In this document: piece after piece, positions 49,982 to 62,112 of the stretch
How positions within the stretch are numbered: the first letter of the stretch is position 1
Layout: the number at the start of each line of letters is the position of its first letter
DNA from: Phaseolus vulgaris
Lineage: Eukaryota; Streptophyta; Magnoliopsida; Fabales; Fabaceae
DNA length: 64,000 nucleotides
Assembly (NCBI RefSeq): GCF_000499845.2
Contig: NC_023758.2
Location: forward strand, 13,796,427-13,860,426
Direction: 5' to 3'
Notes under the pieces: generated by a model
The model's database searches: none
What the model saw: the letters and a program-made list of their open reading frames with translations, nothing else
What the model was told of the DNA's origin: nothing
Translations under genes and position numbers: made by a program

Positions 49982-49990
49982 GTATATATT
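49982..49990 (-). promoter_or_regulatory. Probable TATA box of the NAC gene
   Basis: TATATA (minus strand AATATATACT) lies about 108-115 bp before the start codon, a suitable distance for a start site with an ~80-bp leader. Confidence 0.4.
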
Positions 49991-52609
49991 GATAGTTGAA
50001 AGAGAAAGAAGAAGGTGAAGAGTGAGAGTGTAGTTAAGTTGAAGGTGATTATATGGTTCCTGAGAAGGGGTCTGGCTCCGAAGGTTCAGCCGTTTTTTCT
50101 GGTGACTTTGAAACCAGTGTGTGCTTTGCGAGGATCACTTAGGTTTGGTTCATCAAAACAAGCAAGCAAAGGGCAAAGCTCTTAATACGGAACGACTACC
50201 GAGAAACAAATTAAAGCCATTGAACATTTAAGTCAATACACTACCATGCTCATATTCATTACAAAATAAACTCACTTTTTTCACCTAACAACAACATCAT
50301 TAGTTTCACACACACACTCATAATTACAAAATAATGCTGCTATTAAGAGATCATTTTGCTCAACAATATACTACCATTATTTACCTGTACCTTAACTAAA
50401 CAACATTTTTCTTTCATATATTCATATTTGAAATTAAAAAAGAAAATAAATGTAATTAAAATATTAATTTATTAAATTGTTAGGTAGGTGTTATGAACAC
50501 TCGATTAGCAGCTTCCGGAGGATTGCAATCTTATAGTATATTTAATTACCCTTTAAAAACATTAATGTGATGAAAGTTTTGGTCTATGGACAACATGGGA
50601 TCAAAGTTCCAAGTAATGAATGATATTTATTCAATATAGTGTTTGAAACTTTGAAATATGATTTGGAAACGTGGACCTGAACCAGATTCCGAAACAGAGC
50701 TCAAATTAATTATTTAACAGCAAATTCTAGTCAGACCCACTAAGGATTTTATAATTTAAGGTTTCTCGTAATCCGAAAATCCCGTTTCTATTCCATTCCC
50801 ATAGCTTCTATTCCACTGATTTTGGCAGGGTAGAATCAGTTAAATAATAATAATAATAATTTTTAAGGTTAATGTCAAATTTCTAATAAAAACAAGAGTG
50901 CGTGTGATCAAAGTCTAATGAGGTTGAGGGGACCACTTTGTCCTTATGGAAACCTTATATCAACTTTTTAATCTTAACTAAACCCATATTTCTTTGTTCC
51001 TACCACTGTATCTAACATCACAGTTAGCTAAGTTTCTCTGCAATATCTGCTTCATGGATATTACTTTCACCTTCTTCTTCTCTTAATAAAGCTTTTCTTC
51101 ACCAAATTTACGCGTCAAAATTTAATTTATGGTACTTTCTTAAGGGAACTTTTACAAACATTGGACAATTTTGTTTAAACTTAAAATAAATGTTTACAAA
51201 ATAAGTTTTTTTTTAAAACTGCGTATTAAGAACCAAATAGGATTTATTTATTAAAATAAATAAAAACTACGTTTTAAAAAAAATAAACAGATTAGGCAAA
51301 ACACATTAAAAAAATATTATTACTTTATTAAATAAAAACTTACGTAAAAAAAAAAAAAAGTATTGTTCAAGATTCAACTGACCTAACATTTTTGGGATAA
51401 TATATATGTAAAGATGAGGTATGTGAAATAAAATGTATGGATCATTTTTAAAAATATGTATCTTATAGCTTCAATTTTTAGTGTCCTAAAACAAGTTTTG
51501 AAATCTATCATTGGAATCTCATTAGATAGTTCTTCTAGGGAGACGTAGACATAATAAAAGAACAACTTGGGTGGGTTGGAATATGTAAGACTAGATTTTT
51601 AGAGATTTGATAAAGACGTGTTCTTATTATGATGTCCTTTTAAGTATGTATAGATAATTATCACGTTTGACCTCTCTGCTAGTAATTAATCTGAAGGAGA
51701 GATTCTATTGATTCAACTATAATGTCACTACTACAAATTTGTGTTCCTTTTCTCTCTATGCTCTATATTTCCTTTTCGTTTATGTTCTATTTTTTTTTTT
51801 GTTTCTTTTAATATTTTATTTCTTCTGAAGCTGAACAGAATTAAATAAGACATCGTTTTCCTTTTCTGTCCACTGATAAAAAATGAAGTTCTGTGGAGAA
51901 AGTGATGAAACACAAAGCAAACTCAATTTATTACTCACTCTAAGGTGCATATATTTTCGTACATATTTTTGGAAGTGAGGCAACTCAGCATTAATTTGGT
52001 GTTGTTTTTTGACATTACTAATTGGACTTTGGCCCCTTATTGAAAGTGTTGGCGGTGCACAACACGTAGAAAGAGGCATAGATGTTAGGGTTTTTAGAGT
52101 TTGACTCAGTTTTAAACTTTGGTTACACGTTTGGGAAGCAAACCCTAGGTCAAGGAACAGACAAAAATGGTTCCAACCGAGGGCTAGACTTTGGGGACCT
52201 TCACTGAATTTGGAGTCCCAAGTTTGCCATTTGACTAAGTAAATTTTTTCATTAATTAGTGTACGACACTGCCCTCCAACTCAAAGACATGTTTGGCAAA
52301 GCCAAGTGCACGTGTGACGTTTTAAACAAAATTTAAGACACTTTTTGTGTTCCATTGTTAAAAGCTATGGTGTTTGGTTTCACTAGTGGCAAGAAATTGA
52401 GAAATCCCATACTTCGTATTCCCAAAGTCTACAAAAATAAAATCAAATAGGATTAATTTTGCTTTCATACTTTTGTAGAACTTTTTTTATACTCAAATGC
52501 ATTCTCATGGATCCACATTGTAGTGTTAATACATAAAAAAAATACAAGACTGAAAATATTTTCACCAATGACTTTCATGTTTCATTATTTGTGTAAATTA
52601 TCAGTAATA
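49991..52609. other. Intergenic DNA upstream of the NAC gene
   Basis: The proximal few hundred bases are the NAC promoter region. The rest is AT-rich, with an (AAT)n run at about 50846-50863. An 87-codon frame at 51816-52079 has no recognisable feature. Confidence 0.5.
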
Positions 52610-52980
52610 CACTAGAAGAAAATTATGAAATAAAAACCAATTTTTAGAAACCAAAATAATTAGTTGCAATAGTAACTAAATTAGAGATCATTTTAGAAAT
52701 TAGAAAGAATTGGTTTCTAAATTAGTTTCTATTATTATTAAATATGGTATCTAATTAGCAACCAAGGTTTTAACTACCAATTATTTAGTTTCTAAATTTG
52801 GTAGCAAAAATCTTGGTTGCTAATTAGATACCAATTTAGAAACTATTTAACGATAATATAAACTAATTTAGAAACCAATTTTTTTTTTAGTTTCTAAAAT
52901 GGTCTCTAATTTAGTTACTATTGCAACTAATTATTTTGGTCTCTAAAAATTAGTTTTTATTTCATTATTTTCTTGTGGTG
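52610..52980. mobile_element. CACTA-type MITE with TSD ATA
   Basis: The 371-bp element starts CACTAGAAGAAAAT and ends ATTTTCTTGTGGTG, the inverse with one mismatch. It is flanked by ATA on both sides (52607-52609 and 52981-52983), the 3-bp duplication typical of CACTA elements. The interior is a long imperfect palindrome rich in TTTAGAAACCAATT-type blocks. No coding sequence. Confidence 0.85.
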
Positions 52981-53070
52981 ATACTCCTCTTTTTTTAGGC
53001 GTTTTATGTTCATGTAATGATGATGACTTTTTATTTTTGTAAGGTTTTTTTTTATTCTATTCATCATTTA

Positions 53071-53280
53071 TACTACAAGAAAATCATTAAATAAAAACAA
53101 AAAATAATAATTACTTGCTATAGTGACTAAATTAGAGACTAAAAAAATTATTGGTTTCTAAATTAGTTTATATTATTGATAAACAGTTTCTAAATTGGTA
53201 TCTAATTAACTACCAAGGTTTTTGCTACCAAATTTAGAATCTAAATAATTGGTAGTTAAAACTTTGGTAGCTAATTAGAT
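53071..53280. mobile_element. Second CACTA-type MITE, left half
   Basis: It begins TACTACAAGAAAATC, a CACTA end with the first base changed, and follows the same internal order as the MITE at 52610. It breaks off at CTAATTAGAT, where a LINE is inserted, and resumes at 55860. Confidence 0.78.
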
Positions 53281-53507
53281 TTTTTTTATCAACAAAGAAT
53301 TAAGTAAATTAAAGGGATACTTTAGGGATATCCCAACCCTTATACAAACACCAACAGCTAGTCTAATAAACAATACCCTGCATAGTAACTAGCCAAACCT
53401 AAGCTTTTATCCTACACTTGGGCTCAAAACAAAACATATAAGTGCAAGGGTCAAGGTCCCCTTCCTCAGCATAGCGGAGTAGTATTCAGCCCCACAACTT
53501 CAATAGC

Positions 53508-54311
53508 TTACGGGATCAATCGTGCATACACCTCACTCATTTGGTCCATCCCTTCCAAGCACTGAAGCTCGAACATAACAGCAGCCAATCCAGGATTAAG
53601 GTCCAGCACGTCTTTTCTTGTTACAAACAATTCCATCTGACGACCAAAGTCAGGAAGAATTCGAAGTTTATTGATAGAGGGACCCTTTCCATTACCATAG
53701 CGTAGCATCACTTTCGAACACAAAAGCTCATCAATCAAGTCCTCACCTAATTTCTCTGCTATTTTGTTCTCTGTACCTTCAACGACACCCTCTCCAATCC
53801 ACAAATTAATGAAAATTCTCTTCCTTATGACAGCATTCTCAGTGAAGATTAGGAGAGTCTTCATGATATCTTTTGGTAGAGAGTCTAGTCGATGATAATC
53901 ATTCTAAGTCCATTTCTTTTGAAGGGGTTGTTGCAACTGTTGTGAGGAGTGAAATTTTTGCCCACCGTTGTGATTCTCCTCCTTAGATGAGTCAACAAAA
54001 CCATCCATTGGGAGCAACTTGTGAGCAGAATCTCTGATTCTCTTACAAATGCCATCCATGTCTTCATCCAGCTTCCTGCGGTCTAGCTTGCGGAGATGAT
54101 CAAACACCGCTGCTAGTGTGTCAAGCAATTCTTCTTCATTCTTCTTCACTCTCACAAATACATCCTCTATCTTGTTCACATCCAACCTCAACTTCTCCAA
54201 CTTCCCATCAACTGATTCATCTCTTCCCCTTTCATGGAGTTTGCTACTTGCATTTATCAACTGCTTCAGCAAAACAGGTATTGCTTTCATCTTGTTTGTT
54301 CGAATCGACAT
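53508..54311 (-). pseudogene. NLR-like (RPP13/ZAR1-like) gene fragment within the LINE 3' region
   Basis: A minus-strand frame starts at 54311 (MSIRTNKMKAIPVLLKQL) and runs to 53508 with one in-frame stop at 53904-53906. The first ~130 codons are charged and helical, like the coiled-coil end of RPP13-like NLR proteins. After the stop, FTENAVIRKR and NLWIGEG resemble the winged-helix part of NLRs (FPENAVIKKR...WWIGEG type). No P-loop or other NB-ARC motif lies between, so the central domain is absent. It sits between LINE ORF2 and the LINE tail, so it may have been captured by the LINE. The family assignment is from memory of motifs. Confidence 0.45.
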
Positions 54312-54369
54312 TTTAATTCTTCCTGCTGCCTCAGGGCAATCTGCTAGAAGGATTATTCTTCTTTAACAC

Positions 54370-54918
54370 TGTAATCTAACAGAAATCCCAGCAGCTAGTG
54401 ATTTGTGATCCCCTTCACTATAGCACTCCTTCCAAAGCCAGCACAAGTCCTTTGGCTTTAGTTCCTTTCAGTAACCAGTTCTTATGTGCATTATGTTTAG
54501 CAGCTAACATAACGCACCAGCTGTCCCACCCTGTTTCGTCCGCTTAGCTCTTCCTGCTTTCAGCCCACTGTTTAATCCAGCTTGACTCCACCAATCCCAA
54601 TCCACTGTGGCAATCCTATAACATCTACCACTTCTATCCTTGTATTTATTCCCCCACATCAGAACCCGCCTAGACAGCACTAACACATAGAACCGGTGCT
54701 GGTAGGCTCCCTTGCAGGCCATAAACATTGTTGTTCCTATACCAGCTGCAGTCAAACTGTAGCACCATCCACTCCAGATTTACCACTTCCACCAGGGACT
54801 TACTGTAACCATGTCGCTTCCTCATTCCAACTATAATGGGCTATTATCCAGTCCTTAACCTCCTCCTTTCCAACAGCACCACCATCAGCCAGCCAAGCCT
54901 GCTATATGCCTCCCCCTA
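54370..54918 (-). other. LINE segment between ORF2 and the NLR-like frame
   Basis: GC-richer noncoding sequence without a recognised motif. It may be the LINE 3' untranslated region or part of a captured transcript. Confidence 0.4.
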
Positions 54919-55848
54919 TTATTTGATACTACAAATGCAGGTCAGCGGGTTCATGACCCATTCTGCATAGGAGTAATTGAAATTATTTTCCTTGTGTTTC
55001 AACCATAACCACGATTTAAGTTGGGAATTTTGAAAAACTTCTTCTGCATCTACAACTCTTTGGTTAAAGATAATTGAGTTTCTATGTTCCCATAGACATC
55101 GGACTACAGCTGCCCACACACCTTTCCAGACCAAATTTTGTTTATAGGAGTGCTGAGGGAGGAAAAAACTTTCAAAATTGGTCATAAGATTATTGTGTTG
55201 GACAGACCATATACCAACCCATCTAAAGCATAAGTCCCACACCCGTACTGCATGCTTGCATTCTAAAAAGAGGTGCTGACATGATTCCTCCTTAATTTGG
55301 CAAAGGGCACATTCTGTGGTGTTCACCATCACCCCTCTCTTACTCAAACACTCCCTTGTTGGTAGTCTACCCAAAAGCACTCTCCACGCAGTGATCAACA
55401 CATTAGGAAAAGCTTTTGTCTTCCAAAGACAGCTAAAAGGCGAGATTTGTGTACCTCCTTCAGGCTCTTCTAGGCATTTATATGCAGACTTCACTGTAAA
55501 GCTCCCTGATTCGTCACTCCTCCATACTTGCTTATCCTGTTCATCCTTTTTAACAATGACCCTGGAGATAAGCATACTAATCTCAGTTTCGAGGGGGACC
55601 TCCCACTCAAATCTGTTACGTCTCAACCTTAACTTCCACTGCCACACTGACTCCTCCCACAAACCAACCTCTCCCACCGTCTGGCCCTTGTTTAGTGACA
55701 GAGAGAATAGTCTAGGAAACAAGGCCTTGAGGCTAGCATTCCCAGTCCATACATCCTCCCAGAATCTTGCTTTATCTCCCTTCCCTATTTTCCAGCCAAC
55801 CTCTTCTTTAAAACACCCCTCTCCCCCTCCCTGCCGGTAGACCTTCAC
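54919..55848 (-). pseudogene. LINE ORF2 C-terminal part with zf-RVT domain
   Basis: A 309-codon open frame corresponds to the part of LINE ORF2 after the reverse transcriptase. It includes IGKGDKARFWEDVW, FTVKSAYKCL, and WKTKAFPNVLITAWRVLLGRLPTRE, followed by the zinc-binding CALCQIKEESCQHLFLEC. Endonuclease and RT domains are missing by 5' truncation. The frame is uninterrupted, so this LINE is younger than the copy at 56800. Confidence 0.88.
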
Positions 55849-55859
55849 TAGATCTCACT

Positions 55860-56040
55860 AGATACCAATTTAGAAACTATTTATCAATAATAGAAACTAA
55901 TTTAGAAACCAATTTTTTTTTAATCTCTAAAATTGTGTCTAATTTAATCACTATAACAACTAATTATTATTTTTTTCTAAAATTGATTTCTATTTAATGA
56001 TTTTTTTTAGTTTCTAAAATTTATTTCTATTTAATAATTT
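55860..56040. mobile_element. Second CACTA-type MITE, right half
   Basis: AGATACCAATTTAGAAAC resumes the MITE interrupted at 53280. The right end is degraded (TTAATGATTTTTTTTAGT near 55995-56012) and followed by a partial repeat of the same block. Confidence 0.7.
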
Positions 56041-56799
56041 ATAATGTTGATTCACTACTCTTTAAACCAACGAGTTTAGTGTCTTCATAATTTTGTCGAG
56101 TCTTAAATTATACGAAACCTTATAATACAAAATTTTGTCGACTTTTATTAAATACAAATTGTGATTTTATTAAATATATAGAAATCAACATGAGATGAAA
56201 TTTATTCATATATAACTGTAAGCCTATATCTGGATAAAATAACTGGAAATTGTATATTGAACTAAGGTACGTGCAGTTTAAAGTTTAAAATTTTATTTCT
56301 CTTATTTTTTTTTATACTGGTAAAAAATTAATAAATAAATATAAAAAATATTTAAAAAATGTTCCAACCTTATAAAAGAGATTTTAGAACAACATTCTCT
56401 CCCTAACACTACTAGGGTAAATAAAAAAGGGAAATACATGAATATAACACAAAATGTACCTTTCTGACTAAAGATATACCTCCAAACTTACATCACCCGG
56501 TGCATAATTTCAACCCAAAGGTAGAGTACCATATCTAGATTCGTGGGGTTTGATATCATGCTACCACAGTTAACATAGTCCAGACCTTGCATAAATAGGT
56601 TCCATCCAGCTTCATACTTTGTGTATGACATGTGATTGGTAGTAACTGAAATCTTTGATTTCTCCGGCCTTCATATAACAACATTAGTTTTCATTACACC
56701 AATCTTCCATAACACTTCCTTCCACCATATATAGCATCCGAAGCCCCAACAAAATACCTGCAAAACCATTTGAAATACAAAGAAAATAATACCCCCCCA
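56041..56799. other. Intergenic or degraded repeat DNA
   Basis: No gene was supported. The block 56460-56700 has a more even base composition and may be an old transposon remnant, but no domain could be read. Confidence 0.4.
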
Positions 56800-59650
56800 T
56801 TAACCCAACACATTCTGAAGAGAAGACACGAGTTGGACGCAAAAGATGATGAGAGTGAGTTGGATGAGGTGGGAAGGGAAGAGAGGAGGTGGTTATTATC
56901 ATAGCAGAGAAGAAATAACCTTAGTCATGAGGCTCTCTTTCAGCAGAAGGCTCGCATCAAATGGATGAAGCAGGGGGATTTGAATACAAAGTACTTTCGT
57001 TCAGCTATTAAGAATATTAAAGAACGCTTTTAACGGGTTGAGAGACAAGGGTCAGTGGTACGACGAGCAGGATGCGGTGAAGGACAAGGTCAGAGAGTAC
57101 TTTAAAGAGAGGTTCTCTAGAGAAGCTCATCAGAGTGTCAAGCTATATAATGCAGGGTTTAACAGGATAACAGAAGAAGACAACGTCTTGCTGGTAGGAA
57201 GGATCTCTGAAGAGGAAGTAAAGCACACAATATGAAGTTGTGGTAGCGATAAAAGTCCGAGTCCTGACAGCTTCAACTTCGGTTTCATTAAGCTGTTTTG
57301 GGAAGAGATGAAGACAAACATCATAAGTGCATTTCATAATTTTGAGGAGGAAGGAAGATGGCCAAGGGGGACAAATGCCTCTTTTATATCTTGGATCCCT
57401 AAAGTTAGAAATCCACAAAGCTTGAACGAATTCAGACCTATTTCTCTAGTTGGGTGTTTGTACAAAATTGTGGCAAAGATCTTGTCTCTGCGGCTGAAGA
57501 AAGTGTTACACAAGGTCATAGACGTTAGGCATTCAACATTTTTGGAAGGCAGGGGGATTATGGATAACGTCATAGTAGCAAATGAAGTTCTGGAAGAAAT
57601 CGAGAGGAGAAAGAACAATTGTATTTGCTTCAAGGTTGACTATAAGAAGGTGTACGACTCAGTTGATTGGGGTTTTCTGTAGTATATGCTTGAGAGGCCA
57701 GGCTTTTGTGGGAGATGGATTGGTTGGATTAAAGCGTGTCTTGAGTCCTCATCAGTGTCTATGCTAGTGAATGGGAGCCCTACCCAGGAGTTTAAGCCTA
57801 GGAAGGGGTTGAGACAAGGAGACCCTCTGACACCGTTTCTTTTCCTTATAGTGGCAGAAGGTTTAGCTAGAGTGGTAAGGAAGGCGGTCAAAAAGGAATT
57901 ATTAGAAAGTGTGGAGATCGGAGGCAGACTCATCAAGGTTAATATGCTTCAGTTTGCGGATGACACGTTTTTTTGTAAAACGAGTGCTCAATGTGTGATC
58001 GTTATCAAGGCCATTCTAATTTGCTTTGATTTAGCATCAGGTTTAAAGGTCAACTTCCAAAAAAGTAGTGTTGGAGGGATAGGATGCAACAACCTTTTGC
58101 TACAACGCTTTGCGGCTGTTTTGAATTGCGTTACGATGAAGACTCCATTTAAATATTTGGGCATGCTTGTAGGTGGATGTCACAAAAGAAGTAATTTTTG
58201 GGAAGAGGTAGTGGAAAGAGTGCGGAATAGACTAAGCAAATGGAAAGGCAAGTTTATTTCGATGGTCGGGGAGACTTTGTCTGATTAAGTCGGTGTTATC
58301 CGCTCTTCCCTTATTCTACTTGTCTCTGTACAAAATGCCGACTATGGTGATGAAGGAAATTGTTAGGTTGCAGAGGAAACTTCTTGTGGGGTTTGGGTGC
58401 GAACGGTAGGAAAATAGCGTGGGCATCATGGGAAAAGGTGTACGCGCCAAAAAAGGAGGGGGGCTTGGAATGATCAACATAAGGCGTTTCAATATTGTTT
58501 TGTTAGGAAAATTGATATAACGTTTAGGTTATAACAAGCAGGGTTTGTGGAAAGAGGAGGTGGATTCAAAATATGGAGGTCGGAGGGATCTATGGAGTCA
58601 AAGAAACAAATACTCTGATTCTCTTTGGTGGAGGGATCTGAAGGAGGTTTGGTCTCTTGACGAATGGAAAGATAAGTTCGAGGCTAGCTTCTCTTGGGAG
58701 GTAGGGAATGGGAGGGAGATCAGGTTTTGGGAGGATAGATGGGCAGTTAGTGCAACCTTAAAGGAGTTATTTTCGAGACTTCATTCCACCTGTTCGAACA
58801 AGGACTCTTTTGTATGGCAGATTAGGGAAAGGTCAGAAAACTCAGGTTGGTCATGGAAGATCGAGTGGAAAAGAAACTTGTTTGAATGGGAACGAAGTCA
58901 AGAACATCAACTAATGCATATTCTGGGAGGATCAGATGGTAAGGGTCGACAAGGAGGACTCTTAGGTGTGGAAAGACAAAGAGACAATTGTGTTCACAGT
59001 TAAATCTGCATACAAAATCCTCAGGGATGACTTTCAGGGAACGAAGAGGGATTTGTGTGTGGGGTTTTAGAGGTTAAAGGCACAACCATCTACTCCTCTC
59101 ATGGTCTGGAGGGTTCTGGAAGACAAAATTGCATCTAAAGAAAATTTGGTAAAGAGGGGGATAAGATTGACCACCAATATTTATAGCCTGTGCGAAGAGG
59201 AGGAGGAAACTACGTCTCACCTCTTTTGCACGTGTAGAGTTGTCTGGATTGTGTGGGCTAGGTGTTATGAGTGGGTGGGGATGGTTTTGACAAGTCACAG
59301 GGAGCCAAAAAAAAAAACTTCTTAAGCTTTAGGATGAGCGGGGCCACAAAAAGTGTAAATCAGGTATAGGGGGTGTATGGATAGTAGTGATAGGGGAATT
59401 GTGGAAACACAAGAACAAGAAGGTTTTCAGAAGTGGCAGGATTGATCTCATCGAAATTTTTTCTATGGCACAGTTGAAGGCCTGGTGTCTAGAGCCAATG
59501 GTTTGTATGAGGACTGCTATTTTTCCTAGGATATCTTTTTCTTGGGAGTAGACGTCTGTCCTTTGAGCACAAGGTAGGTGCTATGTACGGGTTGAGATAT
59601 CTCTGAAATACCTCATATTTAATCATTCGTTTTGTGCTGATAAAAAAAAA
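56800..59650 (+). mobile_element. 5'-truncated L1-type LINE
   Basis: Reading forward, the end of the ORF2 linker, reverse transcriptase and zf-RVT domains are followed by a 3' region with GGGTTGAGATATCTCTGAAA and an A-run at 59642-59650. The endonuclease is missing. Several stops and frameshifts occur. Confidence 0.85.
56810..59325 (+). pseudogene. LINE ORF2 remnant: reverse transcriptase and zf-RVT
   Basis: KARIKWMKQGDLNTKYF (about 56948-57000) precedes the RT. In one frame from 57038 to 58288 are FRPISLVGCLYKIVAKIL, FKVDYKKVYDSVDW, KGLRQGDPLTPFLF and the catalytic FADDT (57953-57967), with stops at 57233-57235 and 57680-57682. A frameshift follows near 58288. The zf-RVT part (58545-59325) has GREIRFWEDRW and CEEEEETTSHLFCTC. 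It is non-functional. Confidence 0.87.
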
Positions 59651-59809
59651 CATGTACTTCAACATTAGAAACAAACTCATTCCAAAAAAACCAGCATCCA
59701 CATGGTCATATAGTATAGTTACGCTAAATTACCATGGAGTCATTAGATGCCATATTGATACCTATTAACGGACATCGAATCCAGTCAAAGTACGAGAAGC
59801 TTACCTTTA

Positions 59810-60890
59810 AGGTCTTGTTTTTCATCCACGTCCAAGACTGGACTTGACACAAGGATAAAATTTCCTCCGCATATACTTTAGCTTGGTTAAACATTTTTTC
59901 GTTCTTATGCTTCCAAATACTCCAGATGACAGAGACTCACACACCTTTTTAGAGTTTATTACCTTCTTTGTTAAAACAAGAGCAATAGAATTGGTCAAAA
60001 TGTTTAGGCAGAGAGTTGTAATTAGTTGTCCTAACCCCAAGCCACGTATTTCATAAGTTCCACATAATATTTGCAATCTGGCACGTTAAGAATAGGTGGG
60101 AGACAATTTCCTCTGCATCACCCACATAGAACGCATTGTGCGTCCACTAGTTGAACTGTCCTTTTACATAAGTTTTGCTTTGTAGTTATCTTATTTTGCA
60201 TGACCCTCCATGCTAGACATTGGGTTGAGGGTATAACCTTCAAGCCCCATAGATTCTGAAAGGTAATGTTGCTTACACCTGTGTACAAGTTAGTCAACAA
60301 AGCATATGCATATTTAACCGAATAAGTGTTAGATTATGGATTCCTCCAAATTCACTTGTCCTACCTTACTAAGTTCAAAGTTAGACTTTCAAAATATGAC
60401 ATAAATTCTTCCATCTGCACCCTCTCCCACTTGAACCAATCTCTTCTCCACTTGAACTCCCATACCCAACTATCCCTGCACTATTTGCCAAAACTATATA
60501 AAGTCTTGTCTTGAATAAAAGGGTTACTAAATAACCTAGGGAACCTAGCTTTCAGTTGACTATTTTTTGTCCAAATATCTTCCCAAAACTTGATATTTAA
60601 CCCTAACCCTACTAGCCAATCCACGTTGGAGTCAACCCAATTATTTCCTTACCCATCCACACACACTTTACTTAGATCACGCCACCATCTAGAGTTATGC
60701 TTCGAAAGAGTAGATTCGTGTAAGTTTCTCCAAGAGCCATGTTTTAATACGAAAACATTTTTCCGTAAACCTAGCTCTGAAGACCCCAATCTTCATTTCC
60801 ATTTTCCTAATAAGGCTTTATTGAACATATCAATATTTTTAATGCCTAACTCTCTATCTAGTTTTGATTTGCATATATGTCCCATTTAAT
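59810..60890 (-). pseudogene. LINE ORF2 remnant, opposite strand
   Basis: Minus-strand pieces such as NIKFWEDIWTKNSQLKARFPRLF (about 60510-60580, split), AWRVMQNKITTKQNLCKR and VDAQCVLCG (60118-60300) match the post-RT and zf-RVT regions of plant LINE ORF2. The element is strongly decayed and lacks RT. It faces the LINE at 56800-59650 tail to tail. Confidence 0.68.
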
Positions 60891-61045
60891 TCAAGCTATT
60901 TCCCCCCCTTCAGCTTCTCAACCTCACAAAAAATTATGTTGTATCTTTGTAATCTTATAACTAATTTAGTTTCTAGATAACCAATGAAAAACCACTAGTT
61001 GTTCTTGAATCCAGTTTCTTTTTTGTGTGAATTATATATTCTTAC

Positions 61046-61400
61046 TTATGACGGGCAACCCCAAACATGTAAGTGCCTTAAACTAGGTTTCCTTCCTATC
61101 CATAGTTCAAAAGGTTTCTTTGGAACTGCCTTACTGGGAACCTTATTCAACAAATACACGATGGTTTTCAAAGCATACATCCACAATGATAAGGGTAAAG
61201 AAGAATAACTCAACATACTTCTAACCATATCCATTAAAGTAGGATTACGCCTTTTTAACACCATTTTGTTGTGGTGTACCTGGCATTGTATATTGAGCAC
61301 ATACACACTTTTCAAGGAACTTAGCAAATGGACCAGGATGTTGTCCCATTTCATCATACCTTCCATAGTATTCACCACCTCTATCAGGCGTGACAATTTT
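61046..61400 (-). pseudogene. copia integrase core remnant
   Basis: The frame includes [39 protein letters not shown] and [20 protein letters not shown], the distal part of the copia integrase core. The N-terminal catalytic aspartates are in a damaged stretch (61400-61640). Confidence 0.78.
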
Positions 61401-61649
61401 CACTTTTCTATCTAATTATCTTTCAACTTCATTAATAAATACCTCTAAGGTATCGATAGAGATTTCTCATGCAATAAATAGATATATCCATAACATGAAA
61501 AATCATCAATGAATGTGATAAAATACTTTTCTCCACCAAAAGATGAAGCATCAAAAGGTTCACATATATCAGTGTGAATAAGTTCAAGGAGTTGTGTGCT
61601 TTTTTGTGGCTGCTTTCTTAATTGTGTGTTTTGTATATTTTCCCTTAAT

Positions 61650-61967
61650 TCAATCTACACAAATATAGAGATCAGTAAAATCCAAATCATGTAGGATTTC
61701 ATTTTTTACCAATCTTTGTATTCTTTCTTTGGATATGTGACCCAAACATGTATGCCACAAATAAGTTAAACTTTCATCAACTAAACCGCGTTTAGTACCA
61801 ATATTATGATTCAAGGTTAACATAATTCCAACAAACAGATTATCAAGTTTTAATTTGTACAAACCATCACAAAGAATACTAGAACCAATAAAATGATTAT
61901 GTTTAAACAAACTGCAACATTCATTTCCAAACTGAAAAGAATATCCAGTTGTATCAAGTTTAGACAA
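61650..61967 (-). pseudogene. copia pre-integrase region
   Basis: YLWHTCLGHISKERIQRLVK (about 61700-61765) is the HxxxxH part of the gag-pre-integrase domain. The frame ends at the CVD of the zinc-binding end. Confidence 0.72.
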
Positions 61968-62112
61968 AGAAATTAAATTTCTAGAAATAGGAGGAATGGA
62001 AAAGATATAAATGGTGTCTAGTATCTAAAGTTAAATGGTAAGTTCTTGAGGCTTCAACTAAAGCTTTGACCCTATTTCCCATAAACACAAATCTTTCAAT
62101 TGGGCTTGTGGT

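Larger units (their letters stand above)
53281..55859 (-). mobile_element. 5'-truncated L1-type LINE inserted in a MITE
   Basis: The A-tail appears as a T-run at 53281-53287. The tail consensus (minus strand GGGTTGGGATATCCCTAAAG) matches the LINE tails at 18540 and 59585. The 5' end stops inside ORF2 near 55859. TAGAT on each side (53276-53280 and 55860-55864) is a possible short target duplication. Between the ORF2 end and the tail lies an NLR-like reading frame. Confidence 0.82.

Noticed and set aside
51816..52079. 87-codon minus-strand frame upstream of the NAC gene
   Set aside because: No recognisable domain and no splice or promoter support.
53508..54311. Functional NLR gene
   Set aside because: It lacks NB-ARC motifs, has an in-frame stop and lies inside a LINE, so it was called a fragment only.
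55316..55840. 174-codon plus-strand frame
   Set aside because: Antisense shadow of the LINE zf-RVT region.
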